A stretch of 64,000 bases of DNA from Aureobasidium sp. EXF-3400. Its lineage: Eukaryota > Ascomycota > Dothideomycetes > Dothideales > Saccotheciaceae. A model generated the notes under the pieces. That model worked only from the letters and a program-made list of their open reading frames with translations. It was not told the DNA's origin and did not search any database. The position numbers were made by a program, and so were the translations under genes. The stretch covers positions 33,904 through 97,903 of the forward strand of contig SWBL01000186.1 of assembly GCA_024195585.1 (NCBI GenBank), in the 5' to 3' direction. Every line of letters starts with the position of its first letter. Position 1 is the first letter of the stretch. This document shows, one piece after another, positions 53,472 through 63,560 of the stretch.

Positions 53472-56400
53472 ATGGCTCCTTCTGCAGCGCAAAGCAAGGC
53501 GCAGACAAGAGCCCAGGATAGAATCGCTGCGGTTCACAGTGCAGCCAGGAGATCGAAGCGCAATGCTCCGGTCCCTGATAATGACCGCGATGTATATCGT
53601 AGCCTGATATCTGAAGCGTCTATTCCGGAAGTGACCGAAAGACCTCTTAAAAGACCCAGACTTCCAAGGCAGCGACAGACTCAGCCGTCGACCACCAATC
53701 CATCCGCTACATCGCATCAGCAACCTGAAGACGAGAAACAGGCATCACATGATCACAATCTTGAAGAACAAACAACATCTAGACCGCAGCAAACCACAAT
53801 TGATTCTGATGAATCCGAAGATGATGACATGGACTGGGAGCAAGTTGGTTTGGACCATGTCGAGCCCAATCAGTCTGCCTCTCGAAAAGACGATGAGTTC
53901 GGAGACATATCACTGGAAATCAGCACCAAACAAGCTCAGAAGAAAGCCATCGCAAAACGGAAGCCTGCCACTACTGCAGAGAAGTTGTTAAGGCTTGAAG
54001 CTCACGAAGCTCATCTCTTGTTCCTCCTCTTCCACGTGCATGTTCGCAATGCTTGGTGCAACTTGCCAGAAGTAAAGGTTTGTTCATCTCTCTTCTGCTT
54101 GCTTCTGATTTAAAGGGAGCTGATCATCATCAGAACAAGCTAAAAGTCATCCTTATGCCGGAGATTGTATCGTTACTACATCCAGATCAATCCCTTATCC
54201 AGTTCGGACAGTCAGAGCAATTCTTGACTGGACTGCAGAAAGCTGTTTTCGTTTGGAGACATAAGTTCAATGTAACAGCTTCTGGTCTGCGTCGACCAAA
54301 TTGGGCAGAGGGGCCAGAAGGAATCAAAGAGGTGATTTGATGAATCAGCTAAACTTCTGGAGCGTGCTAATCCATGTTCTAGCAAATAAGAGCCATCCAA
54401 GAAGAGATGCCACCCGTCGAGAAGAGTGACTTTGTCAAGGCAGCTACGACCCTTTCAGGCTCACAAGATGTGGGTGCACAGCTCTTTTGTGCTCTTCTGA
54501 GGTGTGTTGGCGTCGAGGCTCGATTGGTCTGCTCACTACAACCTCTTCCTTTCGGTACAACTGCGACTAAATCAGCCACGCCACTCAAAGGCAAACCGAC
54601 TGTGTATGCGGGAAGCGACAAAGACAACACGAGTGGTGGAGAGACATCTGGAGGTTCTGCATCTGAAGGTTCAAGCTCTTCTCGGCGCAGAATTATTGCT
54701 CCTGGCCGGATTCGACGACTCGGAAACGCAGCTCTGACCGCAGGCTCTGCCGCACCTAGTCCTAAACCGCCAGGTAAGAAAGCACAAGCTAGCGAATGTT
54801 CTAGTACTGACCAAGTATAGCCAGGAAGAAGAAACGACCAGTTCGTACGCTTGAGTATCCAGTGTACTGGGTAGAAGCGTTCAACGAAGCTTATCAGAAA
54901 TGGGTACCTGTGGATGCCATAGTGACAGGTACAGTCGCGAAGCCGAGCAAACTAGAGCCGCCTGCTTCTTACGAGGCAAACGCCATGACCTACGTGGTAG
55001 CTTTTGAGGAAAACGGCATCGCAAGGGATGTGACCCGTCGCTATACTAAGGCCTACAACGCGAAGACCCGCAAATTAAGAGTGGAGGTAACAGAAAGAGG
55101 AGAGGAGTGGTGGCGTAAAGCGCTCAAAGTGTTCCGGAGACCGACCTACCTCGACCGCGATCAACTTGAGGATACCGAACTTGCAAAGAAGGACGCCTCC
55201 GAGGGGTTGCCAAATAACGTGCAAGATTTCAAAGATCATCCTTACTATGCTCTGGAACGACATCTCAAGAGGCACGAAGTGATATGGCCGAAGAGAGCGA
55301 GCGGAAAAGTCGCGGTAGGCAAAGGGGCCTTGGAACCTGTTTACCGACGCAGCGATGTGCACATTGTACGCAGCGCCGATAAATGGTACAGATTTGGCCG
55401 CGAGATCAAGGTATGCCAAACCTCTTCGTGCTGTTCTTACCTTAACTAAACAAAACCCTCCCAGCCGAATGAACACCCACTCAAGCATGTCCCTGCAAGA
55501 GTGTCCAAAAGCCGAGCTCAAGATCTGGATGATGGTGACACAGACGAACCGCCGGCCACAGCCCTCTATGCTTTCAACCAAACGTCGTTATACGTGCCAC
55601 CACCTGTTGTAAATGGGAGGATACCTAAGAACACCTTTGGCAATCTCGACATCTATGTTCCATCCATGGTTCCTCCCGGAGGCTGTCACATCCGACATGC
55701 ATTGGCGAAAAATGCAGCTCGGCTTCTTGGTATCGACTATGCCGATGCAGTGACCGGCTTCCAGTTCAAGGGACGTCACGGCACAGCCATCACATCTGGT
55801 GTTGTCGTCGCAGAAGAGTACCATAAGGCCATGGAAGCGGTCATAGAGGGCTTCCAATACGAGCAGGAGAATGAGGAAGCTCGACTTTACAGTTTGGAAT
55901 GCTTGAAGCTTTGGCGACGCTTCCTGGCTGGGCTGCGTATCAAGGAAAGGTTGAGCGAATATACTACTACTGGCCCCAAGACTGCCAAGACGGAAATCGT
56001 TAAAGCAAAGATGGATGAGGCGGAGGAAGTAGAAGATGATCCGATGGAGGCTGGTGGATTCTTTCCAGATGCAGGCGAAATCACAGTGCCAACTGCTCAT
56101 CGATTCAACGATGCTGCCGACTCTGACCACGAATACGACATCGCTGAGCAGGCACCTCGACTCAGGAGACAAAGAAAAACGATGGTTGAAAGCGATCTGG
56201 AGAGCGAAGCACAGAGCGAAGAAGAGTACATACCGTCACCTCGGAAGCCGCCTGTCAGGCGTCGTCGTATGTTGAATGAGAGTCCGCCAGCTTCAGAGAC
56301 CGGACAATACGACCCACACATTCACGAAGGAGGTGGGTTCGTGCCAGACAACCCTGGAGAGAGTGAAAGACTCGATGGTGGTTTCTTGCCAGATGCAGAT

Positions 56401-56883
56401 GCGGATAAACTCGGAGGCGGGTTTCTACCGGAGGGCAACGATGGCATCCTGTCTGATGTAGTCGACACTGCGCTTACTGGCGACACCGGCGGTGGTTTCG
56501 TACCGGAAGCTGAGGATGCGCTCGAATCTGGGGGAGGTTTCGTTCCTGAAGTCGATGAAGAATTCTCCGGAGGCGGGTTCTTGCCAAACAACAATGGCTC
56601 TGGGGCTCATCCGAACGTTCAGCCGCCATTAAATGAGGTGCAGATCGATGCAAAACAGCAAGGGGGAGATTCCGAACTCGATAAGCAAGAAGATGATACT
56701 TTCGATCCTGATGAGGCGGAAGATACCTTTGATCCTGATGAGATGGACGTTGGAACTACGGCTCTGCCCCAAGAGGACTCGACTGGCGCCCACCAACAGG
56801 AAGAGGAAGATGACCATGGATCATTGTTATCTCATGACCCTGAGGACGACGATGCAGAGCCGGACTGGTTGCATAGCGACTAG
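53472..56883 (+). CDS. RAD4: DNA repair protein Rad4 (XPC homologue)
   Basis: 1067 residues. Exons are 53472-54077, 54134-54331, 54383-54773, 54821-55410 and 55465-56883. It recognises helix-distorting lesions in global nucleotide excision repair with Rad23. An acidic N-terminal stretch includes MDWEQV (residues 120-125). The transglutaminase-like core follows: SQDVGAQLFCALLRCVGVEA then RLVCSLQPLPF, and TLEYPVYWVEAFNEAYQKWV. The beta-hairpin domains come next: YALERHLKRHEVIWPK, GNLDIYVPSMVPPGGCHI and GFQFKGRHGTAITSGVVV. The C-terminal 250 residues are acidic and carry seven GGGF[V/L]P-type repeats. All splices keep frame and family residues. Confidence 0.95.
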
Positions 56884-57086
56884 ATGAATATCACAAAGCA
56901 CATTGATGAGGCTGCTATTTCTTTCGTTCCATTACCACTGGTCTTCAGTGCATACAGTGCTTTAGAGTATTGGTAAGTATTCTGTAAGTCTCGCAATGCC
57001 TTCTTCTTTATCAAACTCCCGTTCGTCCATCGTATTCCCGCATAGAAATCAAACAACAAGACAGTGTTCAGTTTGACAAAACAGAA

Positions 57087-57110
57087 CCCTTCCCACAAAT
57101 GTGGGAAGGG
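57087..57110. repeat. Perfect 10-bp inverted repeat (hairpin)
   Basis: CCCTTCCCAC (57087-57096), loop AAAT, GTGGGAAGGG (57101-57110). It lies about 200 bp after the RAD4 stop. It could form a stable hairpin in RNA, but a role is not shown. Confidence 0.6.
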
Positions 57111-57151
57111 AGACAAACCCCGCCGGTTGGCTGAGTTATGCTCTTTTCAAA

Positions 57152-57203
57152 TCCAGAGTCCAGGAGGTCCAGAAAGTCCAGAAGATCCAGAATCCAGTTC
57201 CAG
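57152..57203 (+). repeat. Short tandem repeat of TCCAG units
   Basis: Seven TCCAG blocks with 2-4 nt spacers (GAG, GAGG, AAAG, AAGA and similar) form an imperfect minisatellite of about 50 bp. Likely variable between strains. Confidence 0.6.
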
Positions 57204-58113
57204 CGCTAAATAGCTGCTGTGATTGGGGTTCGAACCCAAGTCCCTCTCCCGGGGCTCACGACCATGTTGAACAAGGCGATCCTTACGGAAACGCTAGCCG
57301 GATGACCACTGCACTAAAGTACCGTGTGTCGGTCCTCCCGGGAGAGTACAAGGAGAGGAGCCTCCTTGGTATATAACACCTCGACTATGCTCAAGTGAAG
57401 GATGATGATGCTCAGGGGTGAGTGAGTGAGAGCTGGCTCTCTTCGTTTCTGTCTGGCCATCCTGGTCTCTTTCTCTTCACCAACCTCTCAACCATGGGGT
57501 TAAATTGATGCTACTTGGCCGTCCAACATACAACGCATCAATATGGTCTCCTGGATGTTTTGACTAGAATCAACTGGCTCCTTTGTGTTGACCACTCTGA
57601 ACTACATGCAGATACTCCAAGAGTAAATGGAATAGAGCCTCCTTGTTTTGCCCATCATTGCTTTGTATAACTTGAGGCTACCCCTTTCTATGTCACTTGG
57701 TGCTCAGTGTCTTCACTCAACACTGAATCAATCTCGCACCAAAACAACACGGTCTTGACACGAAATCGTCACGACAACAACCATCCACACACTCAAGCCG
57801 CACGACGACTAAGCAACTCCCAAGCCGCACGAACGACTAAGCAATACACAGCCGCAGACCAACTATAAAAACAGCCATGGTACACGCAACCTATTCCATC
57901 CGTCACTGCAAAACCCGCCGCACCTCTCGTGGACTCAAGCGAACCAAATTCAAGTACACTATCAACTTCTCCAATCAACCTTCCGGCGCCTTTGTCCGCA
58001 TTACACCCATCAGACTTACGATCTCCAACCACACACCTTGCACCTACTTCGACGCCGTCGTCTTCTCCATCAACACCTGTCACGTAATCTTCGTCACAGT
58101 CATCGCAATCAAC

Positions 58114-58422
58114 ATGGACCCTCCCACCCGCGAGCAGTTTATGGCTGGTGTGAACAGCACTGGCCCCGATGGCAGACCTCTCCCTGCTGGCGCTGCCGCT
58201 GCAGCCAGAATGACTGCTGCTCACGCAGCTGCTCAGCAGGCTGCCATAGAGCAGGACGAGGAGACCTTCTCCATCGCCTCCACTGCCATTGAGGAGGTCA
58301 AGCGCGAGGAGAACAAGGCCAAGGGTGGTGAGCAGAAGTCACTTGTTCGCCGTCTCTTCGGCAGCGTCGGTGATAAGGTTGCTGCTGTCCTCAAGCGCGA
58401 GCAGGAAAAGAAGGACCAGTGA
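58114..58422 (+). CDS. Small hypothetical protein, 102 residues
   Basis: From ATG 58114, MDPPTREQFMAGVNSTGPDG, to the stop at 58420-58422. The ATG is in good context (AACATGGAC). The open frame extends upstream to 57877, but that part is unlike protein and is rejected. The body is Ala-rich and then highly charged: RMTAAHAAAQQAAIEQDEET, SIASTAIEEVKREENK and LVRRLFGSVGDKVAAVLKRE. The second half looks like an amphipathic helix. No family recognised. Its strong C/G-ending codon use suggests real and possibly well-expressed coding. It is convergent with RFT1. Confidence 0.7.
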   Translation: MDPPTREQFMAGVNSTGPDGRPLPAGAAAAARMTAAHAAAQQAAIEQDEETFSIASTAIEEVKREENKAKGGEQKSLVRRLFGSVGDKVAAVLKREQEKKDQ

Positions 58423-58682
58423 AACAAGCAAGTCCTGTGAGTTGAATTGATATTCTGTTACTCTGTTCACTCAGCTGACCGTCCCTGCGCAGACCTGTCA
58501 CCACTCTTCTCCCGCAACCGATCACTGGTTGTAAATGTTCTATCGCAATGCACAAAGATGTTGGAGGTGGTCGCATGGCCAGAGAGATGGACACAGAGCA
58601 GCTCATCCTGAGCAAACTTCGAATTCCTTTACACAGAAAATGTAAAACTTGAAAGTTTTTGTGCAACCCATCTACATTGTTT

Positions 58683-60399
58683 TCATGGTCTGACTTGCTT
58701 GTAAACGTGAGTAAGGAACTTGCGCTCTGACACCGCCAACACGACAACAAAGACACCAGTGATAGCACCGATCCTGGCAAGCTCACCGAAAACACCGTAT
58801 CTTGACAACGATCCTGCAGTGGCTTTGAAGATACCAGGCACTACCGCAGCGATAGCGATGCTCACGGCTGAAGGTAGGATCTTCATCACATCAAAAGCCT
58901 AATCATAACTCAATCAGCAAAGCCATTTTAAGCGGCAACCAAGATATAAAACAACGTACCTGTCCCTTCTTCGCAAAAAAGCTCTTAACAAACGACAGAT
59001 TGAACAAGATTCTACACGCCATGTTGACGCAATTGGCCCAGACTAAGCCTTTAGCTCCCATCTCCAATACCCTGAGGAAGAGGTATGCTGAACCTGCAAA
59101 AGCTGCAAAGAACCCGCCCATCCAGATTGATTGGGTGTACAATTGCTTGTTGTCGGCCACGGCAGCGACAAAGGCCTCGGACACACCGTTGAGAGCGAGC
59201 AGAGGGATGTAGTAGCAGTAGCAGCCGAGGACTTCGCCGGCGCCGGTGTGAGACCAGCGACTTCCTGCTACGAGGGAGAGGAGGACGGGTGCGACAGTAG
59301 GGCCAGCAGCGAAGGCGACAAGGGAGATTACGGAGTACGCCTTGAGGATGAGGGTGAGAGTGCTATTGGCCTGTTTGATGCCATCTCCATTTCCTTTCGA
59401 TTGAGGCTGCTTGGAAGCTGCAGATGAGGTAGTGGGCGCGCAAAGTTTGGCGAAGAGATTGCGCGAGGCTTCTTCGATGGGCTGGAAGAGCATGCGGGCG
59501 ATCAGGCCGCCATAATTTGAGGACAAGGCGTAAGCTCCTTGATCTTGGAGCGAGGCCAAGGATGCGATGAGAAGAGAGTCTCCCTGTGTGAGTACATACT
59601 TGATGCTCGATTGGACCGTCAAACTCAATGAAAGGTTAAGCAAAGGCTGCGAAAAAAGAGACAGCCAGAACTTTTCGGTTTTACTGGAATGACAGTCAGC
59701 TTATTAGTTACCTTTCTCTTCAAAAGACATGACAAACCTCTGAATACTACGTGGAAGCAAAGAGAAACCCTCTGATCGCGCCACCAGAACAAGTCTCGCA
59801 GAATATACCACCAACAACGATGCAGCATAAGCCAACTGCCCAACAGCGAAAGGTAATACACCTAAATCTCTGCCTTGCCGGCTCGCCCACACAACCAGTC
59901 CCACGGTAGCAAACGTTTTCATGATTGTTGCAGCAGCCTCAGCAGAAGCACGAACTTTATACAGCATTTTCTGCTGCGCAGCCACAAAGCTCGGCTCCGC
60001 GAACAGCTCGACCATGGCTGCAATGCCATACACCCTCAATGACTGAATCAAGAATGGTACTTTGGGTACCTCGGTCTGTAGATACAGCTTTGCAAGTGCA
60101 TAGCTCAGAGGAACTCCAGCAGCGATGGCGAGATAGGACATGTTGATTACAGCTTGTGTGCCATCGGCCCTTCGTTGCAAAGCCACTCGCAAGCTTTCGC
60201 GCGCAAAGTAGAGGACCGAGATGCAATACAACTCCAGTTGTACGCTGACACCTAACAACTCCGGAGACAGAAAGCGAAGGAGAATCTGGTTCAATGCGAA
60301 GGTGAGAGCGCGGGAGCCGATTTGAAGGAGGATCAGAAAAGAGGCTCCTTTGGCCGAAGCAGAGACGGCATTGTCGCTGGCTTTCGAATCCTTCGACAT
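58683..60399 (-). CDS. RFT1: Oligosaccharide translocation protein Rft1
   Basis: 533 residues. Exons (minus strand) are 60399-59738, 59683-58960 and 58898-58683. ER membrane protein of the dolichol-linked oligosaccharide pathway, long proposed to help flip Man5GlcNAc2-PP-Dol. Many hydrophobic spans are present, and family signatures include [20 protein letters not shown] then [34 protein letters not shown] and [20 protein letters not shown]. The first splice uses donor AG|GTTTGT, because a later GTAACT donor would break the frame of [10 protein letters not shown]. It shares a short (233 bp) divergent promoter with the GNAT gene. Confidence 0.93.
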
Positions 60400-60632
60400 T
60401 ATCCTGCCTCCAAGACGTCCAGGACGCTGTGATGTATTCGAGACTCGACTTGTTGATTAGTGATGGGCCACAAGGAGGTCGAAGTTAGGAGACGTTGCGG
60501 GACTGGTGTGGAGCACGATCAGGGTCATACCACGGACATGTAATTAATCTTGTGACTCAATCAAACAGGCATCGTTTCTTGATCTTTTCGCTGACCAACT
60601 GATTCCTTTCGGGAAACAAAAACCTTTGTTTG

Positions 60633-61283
60633 ATGTCTGCAAAGATGGCTACGTCTGCACAAGAACCTATCATCACCGAGCGATTGATCCTCCGCGAAAT
60701 CCAAGGTTCGGATGCAGAGGCTGTCTTTGGTTTCATGTCCTTACCCTCTGTCCTGCGCTACACGTAAACCACTCCCTCAACTCCTCGAGCTCATGAACTG
60801 ACTCGACAAAGTTCCCGAAAACCTCTGACAGAAGTCCACCAAGCAACCACCTACCTCTCCGAACGCACCTCAGGACCCAACATCTACAACTTCGCCGTGT
60901 GCCTCAAAGACCCCACCAACACAGTTATTGGCCTACTCGGCAGCCCCTCCTACCCAGAGATTGGATATTTGTTCTCACCAAGTTATGCTAGCAAAGGATA
61001 CGCCACTGAAGCCTTAATTGCCTTTACTCCAGCATTATTCGCTGCCATGCCAGTAGAGCAAACATTCGCAGAAGCTCATGTGGATACCGAGAACGTTGCT
61101 AGCATCAAGCTGCTCGAAAGGTGTGGATGGCAGAGGTGGGGAGAGGTGGAGGAAAGGGCGTATACAAGTCCACTTCTGGGGCTTAGGGACAGTGTATGTT
61201 ACAGGATTGCTAGGGAGGGATATAAGCTGGAGGATCTGGTGAACAAGGAGGAAGAGGAGGCCTTTATACCAGATCTGCGGTGA
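60633..61283 (+). CDS. GNAT-family N-acetyltransferase (RimJ/RimL type)
   Basis: 200 residues. Exons are 60633-60763 and 60812-61283 (48-nt intron). The spliced frame reads ITERLILREIQGSDAEAVFG, then SLPSVLRYTSRKPLTEVHQA. The acetyl-CoA region is EIGYLFSPSYASKGYATEAL, with the R/Q-x-x-G-x-A pattern seen as SKGYATEA, and the family's later N-V-A-S-I-K-L-L-E-R-C-G-W element. Such enzymes acetylate amines of proteins, antibiotics or small molecules; the substrate is unknown. Start Met: the first ATG, with a second in frame five codons later. Confidence 0.85.
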
Positions 61284-61351
61284 TCGTTACGAGTGGGTCC
61301 GCTTGTTGAGCGTCTGAACATATTGGCTGCTTCTGAACTGCACAGCATCAA

Positions 61352-61424
61352 GCCCCTTTAGCTCAGTTGGTAGAGCGCGGCACTAGTAATGCCGAGGTCG
61401 CCGGTTCGACTCCGTCAGGGGGCA
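61352..61424 (+). tRNA. tRNA-Thr, anticodon AGT
   Basis: 73 nt. Acceptor stem GCCCCTT with AGGGGGC (one G-T pair), D-arm GCTCAGTTGGTAGAGC, anticodon stem CGGCA/TGCCG around loop CTAGTAA with anticodon AGT at 61385-61387, T-arm with GGTTCGACTCC, discriminator A. No intron. One mismatch in the T stem. A T4 run at 61437-61440 is the likely Pol III terminator. The A34 would be read as inosine, decoding ACC and ACT. Confidence 0.93.
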
Positions 61425-61436
61425 GCGAGATATTCC

Positions 61437-61440
61437 TTTT
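61437..61440 (+). terminator. RNA polymerase III terminator of tRNA-Thr
   Basis: First run of four T after the tRNA, 13 nt from its end. A longer T14 run lies at 61490-61503 as a back-up. Confidence 0.6.
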
Positions 61441-61697
61441 GTTTGTGGTCGTTCTGTCGAGATTTATGTTTTGGTGAGGGTGTTTCGAGTTTTTTTTTTT
61501 TTTGCGAGTGAAGCCTGCACAACCTAGCACAACTTGGCACAACCTGAAGCCTGCATGAGCCTGGGGTACACAAGCTTGTGCATAAAGTAGACAATTAATT
61601 ATGTAATGTCCATCAATGCATATTGGGACTACTCTACTCTTTAATACAAGGTCGTCTTTATAACCTCTGTACTAAGGATCTACTTCTTTCTCACGCT

Positions 61698-61862
61698 GAT
61701 GTGTAAAGCCATTGGGAACTATCAAAATGCACAGTTGTATCCCATCTATAAGTCTGACCATAGAGATAGCCTTCAGAAAGGGTCTCTCTCTGGATATCAC
61801 CTTCTTTGCAAGACTATTGTGCATTTTTATAGCTACATTGTGACAGCCTTTGGCACATGGAG
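61698..61862 (-). mobile_element. MITE-like inverted-repeat element, copy D (inverted)
   Basis: About 165 bp in opposite orientation to copies A-C. On the plus strand its right end is ATTGTGCATTTTTATAGC then ACATTGTGACAGCC...CACATGG, the complement of copy B's left end. The inner left repeat is eroded (CTATCAAAATGCACAGTT). The core, read on the minus strand, has ATATCCAGAGAGAG and GGCTATCTC, as in copy B. It lies 270 bp from the tRNA-Thr gene. No open reading frame. Confidence 0.72.
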
Positions 61863-62238
61863 AAGAGGTCTTTCAAGTTTTGTCCACGAGTACGCAATTG
61901 AAGCACACATAGTACTACTGCAAAACCAGCAGATTCGCGTATCGAGAGTGACTGGTAGATGAACTCTTACTGGACGAGACTTCAATGGACAAGTGATCGT
62001 ATGTCTTCATACCTATGGGTGGGTGACATGACTTATCGAAAGAATCGATTCACTCATGAAGTGGAATGGTAAATGAGAAAGTGAGCGATATAGTAGCTTA
62101 TAAAGATGCTGTCTGTTGACACGCTTTGTGATTTCTGTTATGGGTATCTGAACAACGCAGCTGATGCTCTCTGCATGCTCCTCTTGCGGTTGTCCCTTGG
62201 TATCCTCTTCTCTTTGCTTCAGTATAGGTAGGTATTTC

Positions 62239-63049
62239 TCAACCTCCCTTTCTAGGGGCACCGGGTGGAGGAGTACCTCCCTGAGCAGCGCGCTGGGCGA
62301 TCTTTCTCCTCTCACCATCCAAGATCATTCTGATTCTGTCAAGAGCTTGGTCTTTGCCCTTGGGAGCCTTGCAGTCGTTTACAGTGTACGGCGGACTGAT
62401 AATCACAGAGTCACTGACGACAATCTCCTGTCCGTGCCAGCGGGTTGGAAGCCTGTTTCGTATGACAAGTTAGCCTGTGTCTGACATGAGAATGTACATG
62501 TGTGGTAGTAACGCACATTCTCCTCAAGGCATCGTAGATCTGCTGAGCCTCACGGCTGACGCCCTTGCCCTTGTTGGCTTCCTGATCGCGCAGCTGGCGG
62601 ATCTTGGCCTCTTCGCGGTCGCGCAACTTCTTAATGTCTACGGCGGCGATGGGAGGTTGAACGGTGCTGATGGTCTGTTTGGCGGCATTGGGATCTAGCG
62701 AGATGATGTCGAACGACGAGATGTGCTTGATGGGGATGATGTGGTAGTCGCCGGGCTGGTTGGACAGAGTGGATGAGGGGTTCGGAGGGGCAGGAGCGGT
62801 GTTGATGGCGATGACATTGAGCATAGGACATGCGGTAAAGAGAGTGCCCTGGAGAGTTTGCGAGTGAGGCGCAACTGTCGTGACCTTGACACTGCGATTG
62901 GGCGCATGGTTAGTCTCCTGATTGCTGTGGCTAGAGGGACTTGATGGTCTTGTAGCATACCGGGCGCCAATGGCAGCGGTGAGGCTGTCGATGGCCTCTG
63001 GCACTTGTCCAGCGCCGAGCTTGGCTGGATTGCGCTTGACGTCGGCCAT
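62239..63049 (-). CDS. LSM12: LSM12-like protein with anticodon-binding-type domain
   Basis: 225 residues. Exons (minus strand) are 63049-62961, 62891-62517 and 62452-62239. Intron 1 (69 nt) is in frame and stop-free. Splices give AAIGARVKVTTVAPHSQTLQ and QQIYDALRRMLPTRWHGQE. The N-terminal half is an Sm-like fold (VKVTTVAPHSQTLQGTLFTA; GDYHIIPIKHISSF). The C-terminal half is the LSM12 domain: DIKKLRDREEAKIRQLRDQE, GVSREAQQIYDAL, LPTRWHGQEIVVSDSVIISP and GKDQALDRIRMILDGERRK. Yeast Lsm12 associates with Pbp1 (ataxin-2) and Pbp4. Function here is inferred from family. Confidence 0.92.
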
Positions 63050-63560
63050 GGTATCGAAAGGTGGGTTGTAGTCGGCACCCCGCTGATGGTCTGGATGGCC
63101 TGCCTCGTCACCGACGCTTCGGAGATGTCAACTGCACCGTCAATCAAACAAGCTCACGACTTGCGCATTTGACCGCTCAGGAACCCAAGAGAGTGACCAG
63201 CGAAAGAAGACATGGATAAGAAAGACAGCCATGCCCTCTGGCTCGCCGGTTGACGAGGTTACTATCATGAGACTGCTGTCGACTTCCCACCCACATCTAC
63301 ACCTGACATCTCACCACAATCGCCTGTCTCAACATGCTTCTTCACCAACGCTCCTCACAGAATCACATCACAACTTGCCATTAATGAGTTCCAAAGGAAA
63401 GGTGTATCATTTTTAACTGTAAAGGAAATTGCTTGTTCATGACTATTGGGGTTATCTTTCGTTGCACTACGCATAGCAAGAGATCGGTGCCGTCATTTTT
63501 GTGGCCCATCTGTATCTCTGCCGTCGCTGTTCTTCTTCCATCATCGTATTATCTTTTCGC
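63050..63560. other. Intergenic region between LSM12 and GND1
   Basis: LSM12 promoter and GND1 3' flank, both genes minus strand. No further feature is seen. Confidence 0.45.

Larger units (their letters stand above)
56884..58113. other. Intergenic region with hairpin, short tandem repeat and tRNA-like fragment
   Basis: 1.2 kb. It contains a perfect 10-bp inverted repeat (57087-57110), seven TCCAG units (57152-57203), and a segment near 57219-57330 with tRNA-like T-arm and D-arm pieces on the minus strand but no acceptor stem. An upstream in-frame extension of the next gene runs from 57877. Confidence 0.5.
61284..62238. other. Intergenic region with tRNA-Thr and element copy D
   Basis: Holds the tRNA at 61352-61424, a T14 run (61490-61503), tandem CTAGCACAAC / TTGGCACAAC words near 61523-61541 and element copy D (61698-61862). 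After 61870 nothing else is recognised. Confidence 0.55.

Noticed and set aside
57219..57330. Possible tRNA gene on the minus strand
   Set aside because: T-arm- and D-arm-like pieces exist, but the acceptor strand after the T-arm (TCACAGC) has no partner and no anticodon stem pairs well; kept only as a remnant in findings.
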